From positions 1,054,001-1,118,000 of the forward strand of contig NC_050720.1 in NCBI RefSeq assembly GCF_013402915.1: 64,000 nucleotides of DNA, read 5' to 3'. Source of the DNA: Zygotorulaspora mrakii. Lineage: Eukaryota > Ascomycota > Saccharomycetes > Saccharomycetales > Saccharomycetaceae. Of the stretch, positions 30,592-39,611 are shown piece by piece. How positions within the stretch are numbered: the stretch's first letter is position 1; each line of letters opens with the position of its first letter. The position numbers and the translations under genes were made by a program. The notes under the pieces are model-generated. The model saw only the letters and a program-made list of their open reading frames with translations. It ran no database searches and was not told the DNA's origin.

Positions 30592-32046
30592 CTAGCCACT
30601 AGGGAATCGAAGTTGTAAGCTTCTCAATGGTGGTAAAACATTCTTGTTTTCATGATCTGGAGGCGATTCAGAAGTTTCTTGAGTCGTTTCTGTTGGGATC
30701 CTTGTTTCTGATCTTTGCTGTCGCTGAACTGCTAAAAGCTTTGAGCTCAATTCATCTCGGAAACCAATGGAATCATCGCATGGTTTCGTCATCATGGGCA
30801 TTTTGCGCAAGCTCGTATTACTCGTACTTCTACTCATCTTCGTGGTTGGTGTTGATGTTCGTGATTTTTTTCTTGCACGTTCGAAACCAGTGTCATAACC
30901 ATCGCCATTATATGGCTCTTTCAAAGCGTCGTCCTCATCTGCGTAATCTGATTCGGAGTCCGAGTTGTTCATGCTTGTTGATCCCATTGAAGTGTTTTTA
31001 GAATTTAATAAATTGCTTAACGATAGCGCTGATTTGGGTCTTCTGAGAATCTGCGTTGATTTGATGACTTTTTTACTTGATTGTGTTCCACTGAAGGAGT
31101 TTTGCGAATAGTGGTGTGATTGAAAGTCTGTTAACGACTTGGGCCTTGGTAGGATAACATTACTGCTCATTTTATCAGGAGTATCCATAAATCCAAAATG
31201 TTTTGCCAACCCTGTATGCGATCCATTAGGCATGTCATGGTTGACCCCATTCGTCATAGATGCTCGCGTTGGGGTTACTGATCCGCTGGAATTGTTGAAG
31301 GGAGTCATCATCTGTAATGATGACAGCGCATTTAATCTTAGTCGACTACTGCTGTTAGAATTAGACGCTAAATTTGAATCTGTGAAAAAAGATGGTGTAT
31401 TGGCTATCGCCACTAGCGGTGAAGGTTGGATGGAGCATGAGACTAACTGACTCATAGGCGACTGAGTAGTTGACATTACTGTGGGCGCCCCCGGCACTAA
31501 GGACGATCCTGACGCTACCGATGTCGCTGGCGTAGCTGCTACGGGTGGCGAGAGGGGCGGTAACTGCACATGAGATTGCGCTGGTGACGACGATGAGGAC
31601 GAAACTGAAGTCTGTGGGTCCCCCAGCTCAAAACTTGGCGTTTTTGCACTTTTTCTCAGAGACTCCGTTCCCCTGCTACTCTCATCCGTTGCCTCGACAA
31701 GCACCTTCTTTTTCCTGCCGCGCTTCGCCCTCGGATGCGGATTGGTATGTATCCGCCTGTGTCTCGTAAGCTCGTCACTTCGACTGAACCGCTTGTTACA
31801 ATTGGGGAAATCGCAAACGTGCGGTTTCTCACCTGTGTGCGTTCTCATGTGTCTTGTTTGGTGCTCTAAACGTCGAAACGCCCTTTGGCAAATCGGACAA
31901 ACATGCGGTCTGGCATCATCTTTGCCGCTATTCTTACTTTTCTTCCTCTGCACCGCAGAGGATTTTACCCCAGATTGGTCAACACTCGAAAATTCACCAT
32001 TCTCGCTTGCTTCGACCCCCTGAAGCGTTTTCTTCTTGGTTTCCAT
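30592..32046 (-). CDS. MIG1: Mig1-type C2H2 zinc-finger glucose repressor
   Basis: The protein has 484 residues (S. cerevisiae Mig1, 504). Two C2H2 zinc fingers sit at about residues 48-102: [19 protein letters not shown], linker TGEKPHV, then a second finger with [16 protein letters not shown] basic run (RAKRGRKKK) follows. The rest is Ser/Thr/Asn-rich with candidate Snf1 phosphorylation sites such as [13 protein letters not shown]. Mig1 binds SYGGGG sites and recruits Cyc8-Tup1 to repress genes in glucose. Mig2 and Mig3 share the fingers, but the gene order with HOP2 and AGA2 matches YGL035C. Confidence 0.94.
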   Translation of the reverse strand: METKKKTLQGVEASENGEFSSVDQSGVKSSAVQRKKSKNSGKDDARPHVCPICQRAFRRLEHQTRHMRTHTGEKPHVCDFPNCNKRFSRSDELTRHRRIHTNPHPRAKRGRKKKVLVEATDESSRGTESLRKSAKTPSFELGDPQTSVSSSSSSPAQSHVQLPPLSPPVAATPATSVASGSSLVPGAPTVMSTTQSPMSQLVSCSIQPSPLVAIANTPSFFTDSNLASNSNSSSRLRLNALSSLQMMTPFNNSSGSVTPTRASMTNGVNHDMPNGSHTGLAKHFGFMDTPDKMSSNVILPRPKSLTDFQSHHYSQNSFSGTQSSKKVIKSTQILRRPKSALSLSNLLNSKNTSMGSTSMNNSDSESDYADEDDALKEPYNGDGYDTGFERARKKSRTSTPTTKMSRSTSNTSLRKMPMMTKPCDDSIGFRDELSSKLLAVQRQQRSETRIPTETTQETSESPPDHENKNVLPPLRSLQLRFPSG

Positions 32047-32579
32047 TATATTATAAGCACTCGATCTGTTTCATATATCTTTTAACCCTCTTGAAACCTT
32101 ACCTTTGCATTTATCAGCCAAATTTGATCACATTACTGTTCTTCCCCCACGATTATTATTTTGGTCTCCTCGAACTTGCCTTGTTCCCCCCGGCCCATCT
32201 CGAGGACAACAGAGAGTATCACGTAGTACGGACACCGGATGCTCCACTCTCCATTTTGCCACAGGGAAAGGCATTGATTCCTAGTCTGAGATAATTGGCC
32301 AGCTCCAGTACTGCTATATTATAGCGTGGCATCAAAGCACTTTACGGCTGTCTGGCTTTCACTATCAGCCTCACCATTTCAGTATGACTTGACGCGTGTC
32401 TTTGACGCTTTTTCTTTGCATAGGTGAGCCCTTACCCGGCTCCTAGGGCGTCTTTTTCTGTTAGTGCGGGCGATACGTTACGCTACTCTTGAAAAGGCTG
32501 GGCGGCTATTTACTTTATACTTCATTCTATTCTTGTCTTGATGGCAGACAGTTTAGCTAGTTAAGTAGTGTGCGCTAAT
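32047..32579. promoter_or_regulatory. divergent MIG1/HOP2 promoter
   Basis: 533 bases. It holds a Reb1-type TTACCCG at 32432-32438 and a URS1 element near HOP2, listed separately. Frames running antisense through the MIG1 start are not credible genes. Confidence 0.55.
32501..32508. promoter_or_regulatory. URS1 (Ume6) element of HOP2
   Basis: GGCGGCTA is the reverse complement of TAGCCGCC, the core of URS1. It lies 72 bases before the HOP2 ATG. URS1 represses early meiotic genes in mitosis through Ume6, which suits HOP2. Confidence 0.7.
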
Positions 32580-33278
32580 ATGGCATCCAAGAAGGTAAAG
32601 GCTGTTCAGGTAAAGGGTGAGGAGGCCGAACAGCTGATCGAGGAGTACTTGGTAGCTCAATATCGGCCATTTGCCATAAATGATATCATACAGAACTTGC
32701 ACAATAAGGTCAGCAAGACGGGTGCACAAAAGGCGCTGGAGAGCCTGGAAGCGCAGGAACGAATTATCACAAAGACGTTTGGAAAAGTGGTGATCTATGC
32801 TTGCAAGGAGCAGGAGTTAGCAGTGGCAGAAGACATTGACATGGAGAAATACACGCTCCAGTTTTTATCAGAGCTTCGGAGTGAGCTGAATGAGGTAGAA
32901 AAGGACAAGAACGCGGTGATGGAGGCGTGGCATAAGTGCCTCAAGGAGCCTTCTAATGAAGAGCTTGTGAGAATCATCAAAAACAACGAGGAGACCACAA
33001 AAACGCTGGAAAAAGAGTTACAGGCATTGGAAGCTAAGTGGGATCCTGCGAATGAAGAAGCTATTAATCAAATGGTGCAAACAGGTGACTTCTTGGGCAA
33101 GGAGTTGAGGAAAAGATCGCGATACCTTAAACGGCTGATTTCTTTGATAAAGGATACAATTCGTCCCACGAATATGACCGAGCTATTGGTAAGTTTACAT
33201 TGATACCTTTTTAGTAGTAATTTAGCGGCTGATCACTAACAATAATAGGAAAGTATTGGCTGTGAGTATCGCAGCTAG
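32580..33278 (+). CDS. HOP2: Hop2, meiotic homologous-pairing protein (two exons)
   Basis: join(32580..33188, 33249..33278). The first exon encodes a winged-helix start (residues 18-75, EYLVAQYRPFAINDIIQNLH) and a long coiled coil. The donor GTAAGT begins at 33189, a CACTAAC branch-like sequence lies at 33234-33240, and the acceptor TAG ends at 33248. Splicing extends the protein by nine codons (ESIGCEYRS) to 212 residues, against 218 in S. cerevisiae, where the gene is also spliced. Without splicing the frame would end ...VSLH. Hop2 works with Mnd1 to help Dmc1/Rad51 strand invasion in meiosis. The start is the ATG at 32580; the frame upstream begins with GTG. Confidence 0.88.
33189..33248 (+). 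other. HOP2: 60-base intron near the 3' end of HOP2
   Basis: GTAAGT donor, CACTAAC branch-like motif at 33234-33240, TAG acceptor. Only about nine bases separate the branch A and the acceptor G, which is short but seen in some yeasts. Splicing keeps frame and adds a conserved-looking C-terminus. Confidence 0.75.
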
Positions 33279-33377
33279 GCCTTTACTTGCTCTCTCGGAT
33301 ATTGCCCTTTTAATCATTTGGCACGAACAGGTAGCTTTACTATTTGAAAGTGGTAATATCCGAGACCGTATGGGCAA

Positions 33378-33426
33378 CTTATCGACCCGATAGATCCCAG
33401 GAAACTGGAGCTCTCGATAAGATAAC
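33378..33426. promoter_or_regulatory. GATA-factor sites upstream of the uricase gene
   Basis: CTTATC (reverse GATAAG) at 33378-33383 and GATAAGATAAC at 33416-33426, so three GATAA cores in 49 bases, about 215-265 bases before the ATG. GATAAG pairs bind Gln3/Gat1 and serve nitrogen catabolite repression, which suits a purine-nitrogen enzyme. Confidence 0.55.
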
Positions 33427-33640
33427 AAATTTGGGGAGGAGGAAGGAAAGTAGAACATAGGCATGGGATCAACTATCATTTTGAAGCATCAAAATCATGA
33501 ATGAACAGTATAAAAATGGAGCATTCAAGTGAATAACTCCGCTGATCTTCAAATATTTTATTCAATTCTCAATTGAACAGCAAAACAACTATAATAATTG
33601 CAATAACAATCACATTAACACAACTCAACTAAAAATCGCT

Positions 33641-34564
33641 ATGGCTTACTCGGAATTAGCAGGTTCGACCTATGGTAAGGACAATGTCAAATTTTTAAAA
33701 GTTAAAAAGGACAAACAAAATCCAAAAAAGCAAGATGTAATGGAAGCTACTGTAATGGTTTTATTGAAAGGTGATTTTGACGTGTCTTACACCAAAGCTG
33801 ATAATGCCCCAATTGTGCCCACTGATACGGTAAAAAATACCATTCTACTGTTTGCTAAACAATACGACACCTGGCCAACTGAAAAGTTTGCTGCTAAACT
33901 GGCACTACATTTCACTTCAAAGTACGATCATGTGTCTGGTGTAACGATCAAAATTTACGAAGATCGGTGGGTTAAGTATGATGTTGATGGTAAGCCAAGT
34001 TTGCATTCATTTGTTCATCAAGGTCCAGAAAAGAAGGTAACGTTCTTGGACTATGATAAAAAGCATGGACCATCCAAGTATTTCTTGAGCAGTACTATTA
34101 AGGATTTGACTGTTTTGAAATCGACAAACTCGATGTTTTACGGTTATAACAAGTGTGAATACACAACATTGAAACCAGTCACGGATCGTATTCTATCAAC
34201 TGATATCTTTGCATGCTGGGAGTGGAATTGCTCGAAATTAGGTTGCTTGATATCAATTTCTGAAGGTAAAAAAGATGAAATTTTTAATTCAGTTTACACA
34301 AAGGCTCGTGATATTACACTTGATATTTTTGCAAAAGAAAATTCACCATCTGTTCAGGCAACAATGTTTAACATGGCCACTGAAATTTTGAAAGTTGCTC
34401 CAGCAGTTAATTATGTCACTTATGAGCTGCCAAATAAGCATTATTTCCTATTCGATTTCAAATGGTTCAAAGGCCTTGAAAATGATAACGAATTGTTCTA
34501 TCCATCACCACATCCAAACGGTTTGATCAAATGTAAAGTTGGTCGCAACAGCTCTAAGTTATGA
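33641..34564 (+). CDS. UOX: peroxisomal urate oxidase (uricase)
   Basis: The protein has 307 residues, the usual length of the family, and ends in Ser-Lys-Leu, the type 1 peroxisomal signal. Two T-fold repeats are recognisable. Residues matching the Aspergillus catalytic set are all present: Lys13 in STYGKDNVK, Thr61 in VPTDTVKNT, His267 in PNKHYFLFDFKW, plus Phe166, Arg183 and Gln239 around the urate pocket. The enzyme oxidises urate to 5-hydroxyisourate with oxygen, giving hydrogen peroxide, hence the peroxisome. S. cerevisiae has no uricase; it enters purine breakdown at allantoin. The gene sits between HOP2 and NAT2, converges on NAT2 with 109 bases, and has GATA sites upstream. Confidence 0.96.
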   Translation: MAYSELAGSTYGKDNVKFLKVKKDKQNPKKQDVMEATVMVLLKGDFDVSYTKADNAPIVPTDTVKNTILLFAKQYDTWPTEKFAAKLALHFTSKYDHVSGVTIKIYEDRWVKYDVDGKPSLHSFVHQGPEKKVTFLDYDKKHGPSKYFLSSTIKDLTVLKSTNSMFYGYNKCEYTTLKPVTDRILSTDIFACWEWNCSKLGCLISISEGKKDEIFNSVYTKARDITLDIFAKENSPSVQATMFNMATEILKVAPAVNYVTYELPNKHYFLFDFKWFKGLENDNELFYPSPHPNGLIKCKVGRNSSKL

Positions 34565-34673
34565 AAAAAATCACGGTATAGGTCTTCGTTTTCTCTTTAA
34601 AATTTTACTGGTTTTATCTTCTTTATACACGAAATTATGTAGATATACATACATGTTAGTACTCAAATTTTAT

Positions 34674-35384
34674 TTACATTAATCCATCAAACCATTTTTG
34701 ACCCTTTGTGCTCTTCTGCTTCAAATTTTCATTGATTTTGGAACTACCCTTTATAAAGTCATTAGGGTTGCCACTTTTGAATCGTATGTTTGCATCTTGA
34801 GCCATTGTCTTCAAGAATTTTGGATTACCGATATTAAACCCCCATTTTCTCAACAATTTAACTGCGCCCGGTGTAATTGCCGCTGTTAAAGGTAGTCTGA
34901 TAATGATTAGACTTTTATGAATACCGTAAGCTATAAGAAATTCTGCTAATAATGTACTTTCTTTGAAATTCTCCCACCAAGATGTAGTTTCTTGTGAGCC
35001 ATGTTGTTCTCTTTCCATTTTTTCTGCTAAATTTTTGCGGACTTGTTCGATGACTTGTTGTTCTTCTTGACCATATCCCACTAACCGTTTCGCTCTATTG
35101 ATATAAACTTTAATCTTCTCTTCACCAAGGGAATGCACCATTAAAAAGCAGAGTGGCAAGTCCAGAGCTGTTAGTGCTAAATACACACCCAATGCTGAGT
35201 AACCATATACTTGCATCAAACCCTTGATACCCTTCGGTTTAGGAACCTGTTGGGTAGAATTGAATCTCGCAGATCCGATTCTATTAATCCTGAGATTTCC
35301 CCTTAAAACGCTCATTTGACCTTTCCCATTGAAACGAACCAGCCTATTTAGAGAGCTCTTCATGATTGACAGTCTTAAAAACAT
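34674..35384 (-). CDS. NAT2: Nat2-like mitochondrial DUF1279 membrane protein
   Basis: The ATG at 35384 gives 236 residues; S. cerevisiae Nat2 (YGR147C) has 288. A second ATG at 35363 is possible. The N-terminus is Arg/Ser-rich without acids, a likely mitochondrial presequence. The DUF1279 part (GLMQVYGYSALGVYLALTAL, about residue 60) has a hydrophobic segment, and another follows near residue 165 (LLAEFLIAYGIHKSLIIIRL). Similar proteins (FAM210 family) sit in the mitochondrial inner membrane. The early name, N-terminal acetyltransferase, is not supported by any acetyltransferase motif. A CGGGTAA Reb1-type site is 116 bases upstream at 35500-35506. Confidence 0.85.
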   Translation of the reverse strand: MFLRLSIMKSSLNRLVRFNGKGQMSVLRGNLRINRIGSARFNSTQQVPKPKGIKGLMQVYGYSALGVYLALTALDLPLCFLMVHSLGEEKIKVYINRAKRLVGYGQEEQQVIEQVRKNLAEKMEREQHGSQETTSWWENFKESTLLAEFLIAYGIHKSLIIIRLPLTAAITPGAVKLLRKWGFNIGNPKFLKTMAQDANIRFKSGNPNDFIKGSSKINENLKQKSTKGQKWFDGLM

Positions 35385-35700
35385 TCTCAGAGACAATATC
35401 GCTACTTTTGGACGTTGTACCTGATAAATTGAAGTTCATTATTGTATGATTCTGTTAAAAAGTTCAAGGGCATTCCAAGAACTGCGCGCCACAAGTTGCC
35501 GGGTAAAGTTAGTTAAACGATGAGCAGCAACGCTGACAGCAGCGACAGCTGTCGAAACTGTAGTTGCACTACCGGCCAATTCCGCTGGTTGACTCGCTTA
35601 AATTATGAAATGTTTTTATTTCTATTCAAATTATACAGTATAAATATGTTTCCTTCCAACAGCACACACAAATATATGTATCGACTCGAAGCGAAGACTT
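35385..35700. other. intergenic, NAT2 promoter and AGA2 3' flank
   Basis: 316 bases. It holds CGGGTAA (Reb1, reverse) at 35500-35506. A TTG/ATG frame of about 65 codons at 35520-35717 overlaps the end of AGA2 and shows no domain. Confidence 0.5.
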
Positions 35701-35955
35701 TTAAAATACGGGTATAGTTGTTGTACCTATCGATGTTGAGGGCGAACAATTGCTAACGTAAGTAATTGATTCAAAATATTCCACTAGAGCAACTTGTGTG
35801 ACACTGCCGGTTGTAAAGGTAGTTGTGGCTGTCGAAAATGGCGTGGTTGCAAGGCTACCTGCTGTAGGTAACATCTGGCACGAATCAGACTGCGCCATGA
35901 TGTGGGAAGAGCTGGCAATGAGGTAAGCGATGTAAAAGGGTATTGATAATTTCAT
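35701..35955 (-). CDS. AGA2: Aga2, adhesion subunit of a-agglutinin
   Basis: The protein has 84 residues (S. cerevisiae Aga2, 87). It has an N-terminal signal of about 21 residues ending before QSDSC. The two cysteines that bond Aga2 to Aga1 are kept, one near residue 26 and one in ITYVSNCSPST. The middle (STATTTFTTGSVTQ, then VEYFESITYVSNC) parallels the yeast protein closely, and the C-terminus ends PVF against YVF. Aga2 is secreted by MATa cells, binds Sag1 on alpha cells, and is anchored by disulfides to Aga1. Its position beside RPL24 matches YGL032C. A single TGAAACG at about 36248 is a weak pheromone-response-like site. Confidence 0.9.
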   Translation of the reverse strand: MKLSIPFYIAYLIASSSHIMAQSDSCQMLPTAGSLATTPFSTATTTFTTGSVTQVALVEYFESITYVSNCSPSTSIGTTTIPVF

Positions 35956-36381
35956 AATGGAACTCGTAGCAAGTATTGCACTACAGCGGGATCGTTACGG
36001 AGAATACAACAAGAAGAGCATCTCATCCCAGCATGGATGGGCATATATATATGTGCGCTTGTGTTTGTAGTTCTGCTTGCATCTGAATCTGACGGAACAG
36101 CCTCAAATGTTCATGTTAGAGACTGTCTACTTGTTTTACTTTACATTTCATCAAAGCGTGTAGCCAAAAGGCGCTTAATTGCATGAACCATAAACGGCAA
36201 TACACAATGAGAACCAATGTGTCAAAGAGAAAGTAACCTGTAATATATGAAACGTAATATTTAAGCTAAGTTATAATATTATGATTGCATTAAAACATAC
36301 CTAAGATGATACAAAAGACAAAAAATAATAATTCTTTATATTATTAATAAATGTTGTAAAAAATTGTTTTCTTGATATATC
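35956..36381. other. intergenic, AGA2 promoter and RPL24 3' flank
   Basis: 426 bases, A/T-rich toward RPL24. One TGAAACG (pheromone response element consensus TGAAACA) lies near 36248. Nothing else is recognised. Confidence 0.45.
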
Positions 36382-36849
36382 TTAACGAGAGGTAGCAGCA
36401 ACTTTTTGGAAAGCACCCTTTGCTTGTTGCTTGGAGATCTTGGCACCACCGGCAGCAGCAGATTTGGCTTTTTCAGCCTTTCTGGTAGCCTTGTCAGTCT
36501 TTCTCTTTTCCTTATCAGCTTTCTTCTTTTCCTCTCTTTGAGCCTTTCTGATATCTGGTCTCATGGTTCTTCTCTCTTTGATCAATTCCAAAGAAGCACC
36601 AACGATTGGTCTTTGAACCTTGACATTCTTTCTAGATCTCTTTTTGGCGACTTCTTCAGTGATACCCTTCTTGTGGTGTCTTCTGTAAAGAACGGTCCAA
36701 GCAATTCTTCTTGGGTTCTTTCTTTGCTTGAACAAAGAAGAGCTCTTGGAGTTTTGGAATCTAAAGATCTTGGAGTCACCACGAACAAACAAAGTACCTC
36801 TACCTGGGTAGATCTTGGCACCTGAAAAGGAATCAACTTCGACCTTCAT
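36382..36849 (-). CDS. RPL24: 60S ribosomal protein eL24
   Basis: The protein has 155 residues, the same length as S. cerevisiae Rpl24A/B. It starts MKVEVDSFSGAKIYPGRGT, with the family's N-terminal fold and a long basic C-terminal tail rich in Lys, Ala and Arg. Codon use is strongly biased to the preferred yeast codons (TTG, AGA, GGT, GCC), as for highly expressed genes. eL24 joins the 60S subunit in the cytoplasm and forms a bridge to 40S. No intron is present, as in S. cerevisiae. RPL24A and RPL24B are duplicates there; the flanks here combine the neighbours of both (AGA2/RPL30 and NAT2/GPC1). Confidence 0.97.
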   Translation of the reverse strand: MKVEVDSFSGAKIYPGRGTLFVRGDSKIFRFQNSKSSSLFKQRKNPRRIAWTVLYRRHHKKGITEEVAKKRSRKNVKVQRPIVGASLELIKERRTMRPDIRKAQREEKKKADKEKRKTDKATRKAEKAKSAAAGGAKISKQQAKGAFQKVAATSR

Positions 36850-37680
36850 TATTATTCTGTAGACGTGAAATTTTTCTTGTTAGTAACACAGTCGAAAACA
36901 AATAGATAGAGATAAAGCGGTTTTTAAAACTCTTCTGCCCTAGACTTAAAAATATCGTTGTCTGAGGTCCACTGCGATAATTCCTTTGCGCTACGTGCTA
37001 TAGGTAACCTTGCGAGCCTCAAATCACCGCTTCTCATTGTACTCATCATTCCACATACCTTTCGTGTAGTTGCTTGCTATCGTCTCTAAATTTAACCAAA
37101 CAGTATGGCGGAACGTTACCACTCTTAAATTTGTGATTAATCAATACTCAATACTAGGACACTCAGTACAGTATTCCGTCTGCCATCTGCCAGTGTTGCA
37201 GTGTTCCATGGTATCTGGCGCATTCCAGCAGGCAGTTCGTTGAACCTGCTGTCCTACGCGCCCCAGCCTACCTTCGAGCCCACTCTCTCTGCTCGGGCTG
37301 AACTGCTTACGCTGACAAGCCTGCAAGCTAGACAGACACAAGCTCCGCCTAGCGCACCCGCCCCGACGCCGACCACTCTTCGTTGTGATGTAAGGGTGTA
37401 TATTCTAAGCACAGGCTGTGGTGTCCGGTGTTACAGTCACACCTTCTCTCGTTTTTGCATTTTTTTCACGGAAAAATAATAAGCGTTCCCTGGCGTCTCC
37501 GCGCCCTCACCACCTTACCGGAGAGAATAATGTCTTCCTCCTGGCAAGAAGTGAAAAATAAGAACTGATATGATAATCTATACGATATTAATTATTGTGG
37601 GCTTCTAATTTAACGCTTGCTTCGTGATAATCGAGTAAAGACCGGAGTGTTAAACTAACTATTCAAAAACCTACGCAGAG
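36850..37680. promoter_or_regulatory. divergent RPL24/RPL30 promoter
   Basis: 831 bases between two ribosomal protein genes. GATGTAAGGGTGT at 37387-37399 is close to a reversed Rap1 site (one mismatch to the TGTAYGGGTGT core). A GC-rich part lies around 37340-37375. Rap1 sites shared by divergent ribosomal protein genes are common, but this site needs binding data. Confidence 0.4.
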
Positions 37681-37686
37681 ATGGTC
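37640..37686 (+). promoter_or_regulatory. RPL30: RPL30 autoregulatory kink-turn across the 5' splice site
   Basis: GACC (37640-37643) can pair with GGTC (37683-37686), which includes the ATG's last base and the donor. GTGT (37647-37650) can pair with ACGC (37073 offset: 37673-37676). Between them lie GGA on one side and AGAGAT on the other, the purine-rich asymmetric loop of the kink-turn that Rpl30 binds. In S. cerevisiae, excess Rpl30 binds this element and blocks splicing and translation of its own message. The loop bases appear unchanged. Confidence 0.85.
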
Positions 37687-38180
37687 AGTATAATGAATAT
37701 ATTTGAAGTCAACTAGAGAACAACCCTAACGTTGTGCGATGAGATGCGGTAGATGCAGCATGAAGCGATCCGCATGCCTTGCAGTACGAGGGCTCTCCTG
37801 TTTGATTGTCAGTTCACAGACGACATTTTACTAACAATTGAACTAATATGGTTTTTTGTGTCTAGGCCCCAGTTAAGAACCAAGAAAACATCAACCAGAA
37901 ATTGGCTTTGGTTGTCAAGTCCGGTAAGTACACCCTAGGTTACAAATCCACCGTCAAGGCTTTGAGACAAGGTAAGTCCAAGTTGGTCATCATTGCTGCC
38001 AACACCCCAGTTTTGAGAAAGTCCGAATTGGAATACTACGCTATGTTGTCCAAGACTAGAGTTTACTACTTCCAAGGTGGTAACAACGAATTGGGTACTG
38101 CTGTTGGTAAACTTTTCAGAGTTGGTGTCGTTACCATTTTGGACGCTGGTGACTCTGATATCTTGACCGCTTTGGCTTAA
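37681..38180 (+). CDS. RPL30: 60S ribosomal protein eL30 (two exons)
   Basis: join(37681..37683, 37866..38180). Exon 1 is only the ATG. The donor GTCAGT, the same unusual donor as in S. cerevisiae RPL30, follows at once. TACTAAC is at 37829-37835 and the acceptor TAG ends at 37865. The product has 105 residues, equal to S. cerevisiae, with near identity through [20 protein letters not shown] and [17 protein letters not shown]. An open frame reading back into the intron is not coding. Codon bias is strong. Besides its ribosomal role, Rpl30 represses its own splicing through the kink-turn listed separately. The order RPL24-RPL30 matches YGL031C-YGL030W. Confidence 0.97.
37684..37865 (+). other. 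RPL30: intron of RPL30
   Basis: 182 bases with a GTCAGT donor, TACTAAC branch point at 37829-37835 and a T-rich tract before the TAG acceptor. Confidence 0.96.
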
Positions 38181-38241
38181 GTAATATGATATATCGCCTC
38201 ATTTATATATAAACGTATAAGATATATTTTCCACGTTCAGT

Positions 38242-38247
38242 CACGTG
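38242..38247. promoter_or_regulatory. CACGTG box upstream of GPC1
   Basis: Palindromic E-box (GTCACGTG with flanks), 123 bases before the GPC1 ATG. Cbf1, Pho4 or another bHLH factor could bind. No centromere-like A/T element or CDEIII follows. Confidence 0.4.
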
Positions 38248-38369
38248 CTTTCTTTTTCTGAGAGAAGGCCTTTATCGATATTATAATTCCCTTAAAATAT
38301 AACAGATCTTTCCACACATACTGGCAGCAGAAGACCTAGATTAGGAGCTTGTGAAGGCGGCAGGGTAGG

Positions 38370-39611
38370 ATGACTGTGTTCGCAGATGACGAACTGAAGA
38401 ACTCTTCCAGTGGGGGTATTTCGCTATCGAATTTATTTGAATTATTGGATCCAATAGCGTCAAGTGTTGCTTCTGTTTATGTTACAAATAACTACTTGGC
38501 AAGAGCTAAGAAAAAGCTCAAAACGTTCGATCCATCTGATAAAAGGGTTCATCTAGATGAATGGAAACTTAAACTATTACAGAGAGTCAAAGCATTGGAT
38601 AAACCTTTGCATACCGTGCTATTCAAAGAAGATTCTAGACTGGGTAAATTATTCTACCCGTTTACGTTGTTTACAATTTTTTGCATTGGATTTGTTATGG
38701 GTAAATTCCCTGAATGGTTTCACGTTCTTTACACTTTTCTGTTTTTTCTACTAATGCCGTTAAGGTTTTATACCTATTACAAAACAAACAACCATTATTA
38801 TCTGGCAGACTTATGCTATTTTGTCAATTTTCTTTGCCTTTTGTTTATTTGGTGTTTCCCAGATTCTGTCCATCTTTACCAAACTTGTTTTGCATTCACG
38901 TTTGGTTCATTAAGCTTTGCTGTGATTACATGGAGGAATTCTTTGGTTATTCATTCTTTGGATAAGACGACGTCTTGTTTCATTCATATCATGCCTACTT
39001 GTACAATGTACATTATCCATCACGGCATTTCAGAAGAGTTGAAATCAATTAGGTTTCCTGCAGCATCAATGATTGCATCTAAATCCTGGAATTTAAAAAA
39101 AAATATTATCTGGACATCACTTTACTATCTAGTTTGGCAATCACTTTATCACTATTTTATCACCCTGAGAAAATCATCAAAGATTAAATCGGGTGAAAGA
39201 ATGACCAGTTTCGAGTATTTGACCACCCATCAATATAAGAACTTTTGGGTAGTTAAATTACCACAACCCTGGCCAATGATCGTGTACACAATTGCACAAT
39301 ATTTTTACCAATTAGCCACAATGCTGCTTTGTGGAATTTGGTTCAATTATAGAATTGCAGCAATTGTTTTTTTAACATTCATTTTCCTCTGTGCAGCTCA
39401 TAATGGTGCCACTTATTATATTGATTATTATGGTAAAAGATTCGAAAAGGAAGTCGAAAAATTACGCAATGAAGTCGAAAATTTGCAACAGCAATTGAAA
39501 AGTTCAGGTACAAATTCAGCTCTGGACAATTGTTCGATGACAAGTGGATATTCAATTATTGATACTGCTGAATCTTCCGATAGAAGTAGTGTTAACTCGA
39601 AAAATGATTGA
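38370..39611 (+). CDS. GPC1: glycerophosphocholine acyltransferase Gpc1
   Basis: The protein has 413 residues (S. cerevisiae Gpc1/YGR149W, 432). It has about eight hydrophobic segments between residues 88 and 350, including LFYPFTLFTIFCIGFVMGKF and VVKLPQPWPMIVYTIAQYF. HHG in IIHHGISEEL is a candidate catalytic-region motif of this family. The tail (from about residue 355) is a coiled, Ser-rich cytosolic part. Gpc1 acylates glycerophosphocholine to lyso-phosphatidylcholine, letting the cell recycle choline lipids. Position downstream of RPL24/RPL30 matches YGR148C-YGR149W. Confidence 0.92.
   Translation: MTVFADDELKNSSSGGISLSNLFELLDPIASSVASVYVTNNYLARAKKKLKTFDPSDKRVHLDEWKLKLLQRVKALDKPLHTVLFKEDSRLGKLFYPFTLFTIFCIGFVMGKFPEWFHVLYTFLFFLLMPLRFYTYYKTNNHYYLADLCYFVNFLCLLFIWCFPDSVHLYQTCFAFTFGSLSFAVITWRNSLVIHSLDKTTSCFIHIMPTCTMYIIHHGISEELKSIRFPAASMIASKSWNLKKNIIWTSLYYLVWQSLYHYFITLRKSSKIKSGERMTSFEYLTTHQYKNFWVVKLPQPWPMIVYTIAQYFYQLATMLLCGIWFNYRIAAIVFLTFIFLCAAHNGATYYIDYYGKRFEKEVEKLRNEVENLQQQLKSSGTNSALDNCSMTSGYSIIDTAESSDRSSVNSKND

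Noticed and set aside
32568..32579. An extension of HOP2 upstream of 32580
   Set aside because: It would need a GTG start; the ATG at 32580 gives the expected protein length.
37865..37902. A 92-residue RPL30 starting at an internal codon of exon 2
   Set aside because: The splice signals and the 105-residue product match the known gene exactly; the internal start lacks the first residues of the ribosomal protein.
38240..38247. GTCACGTG as a centromere element CDEI
   Set aside because: No long A/T-rich CDEII and no CDEIII-type TGTTTATG...TCCGAA sequence follow within 200 bases, and the gap is only 189 bases long.
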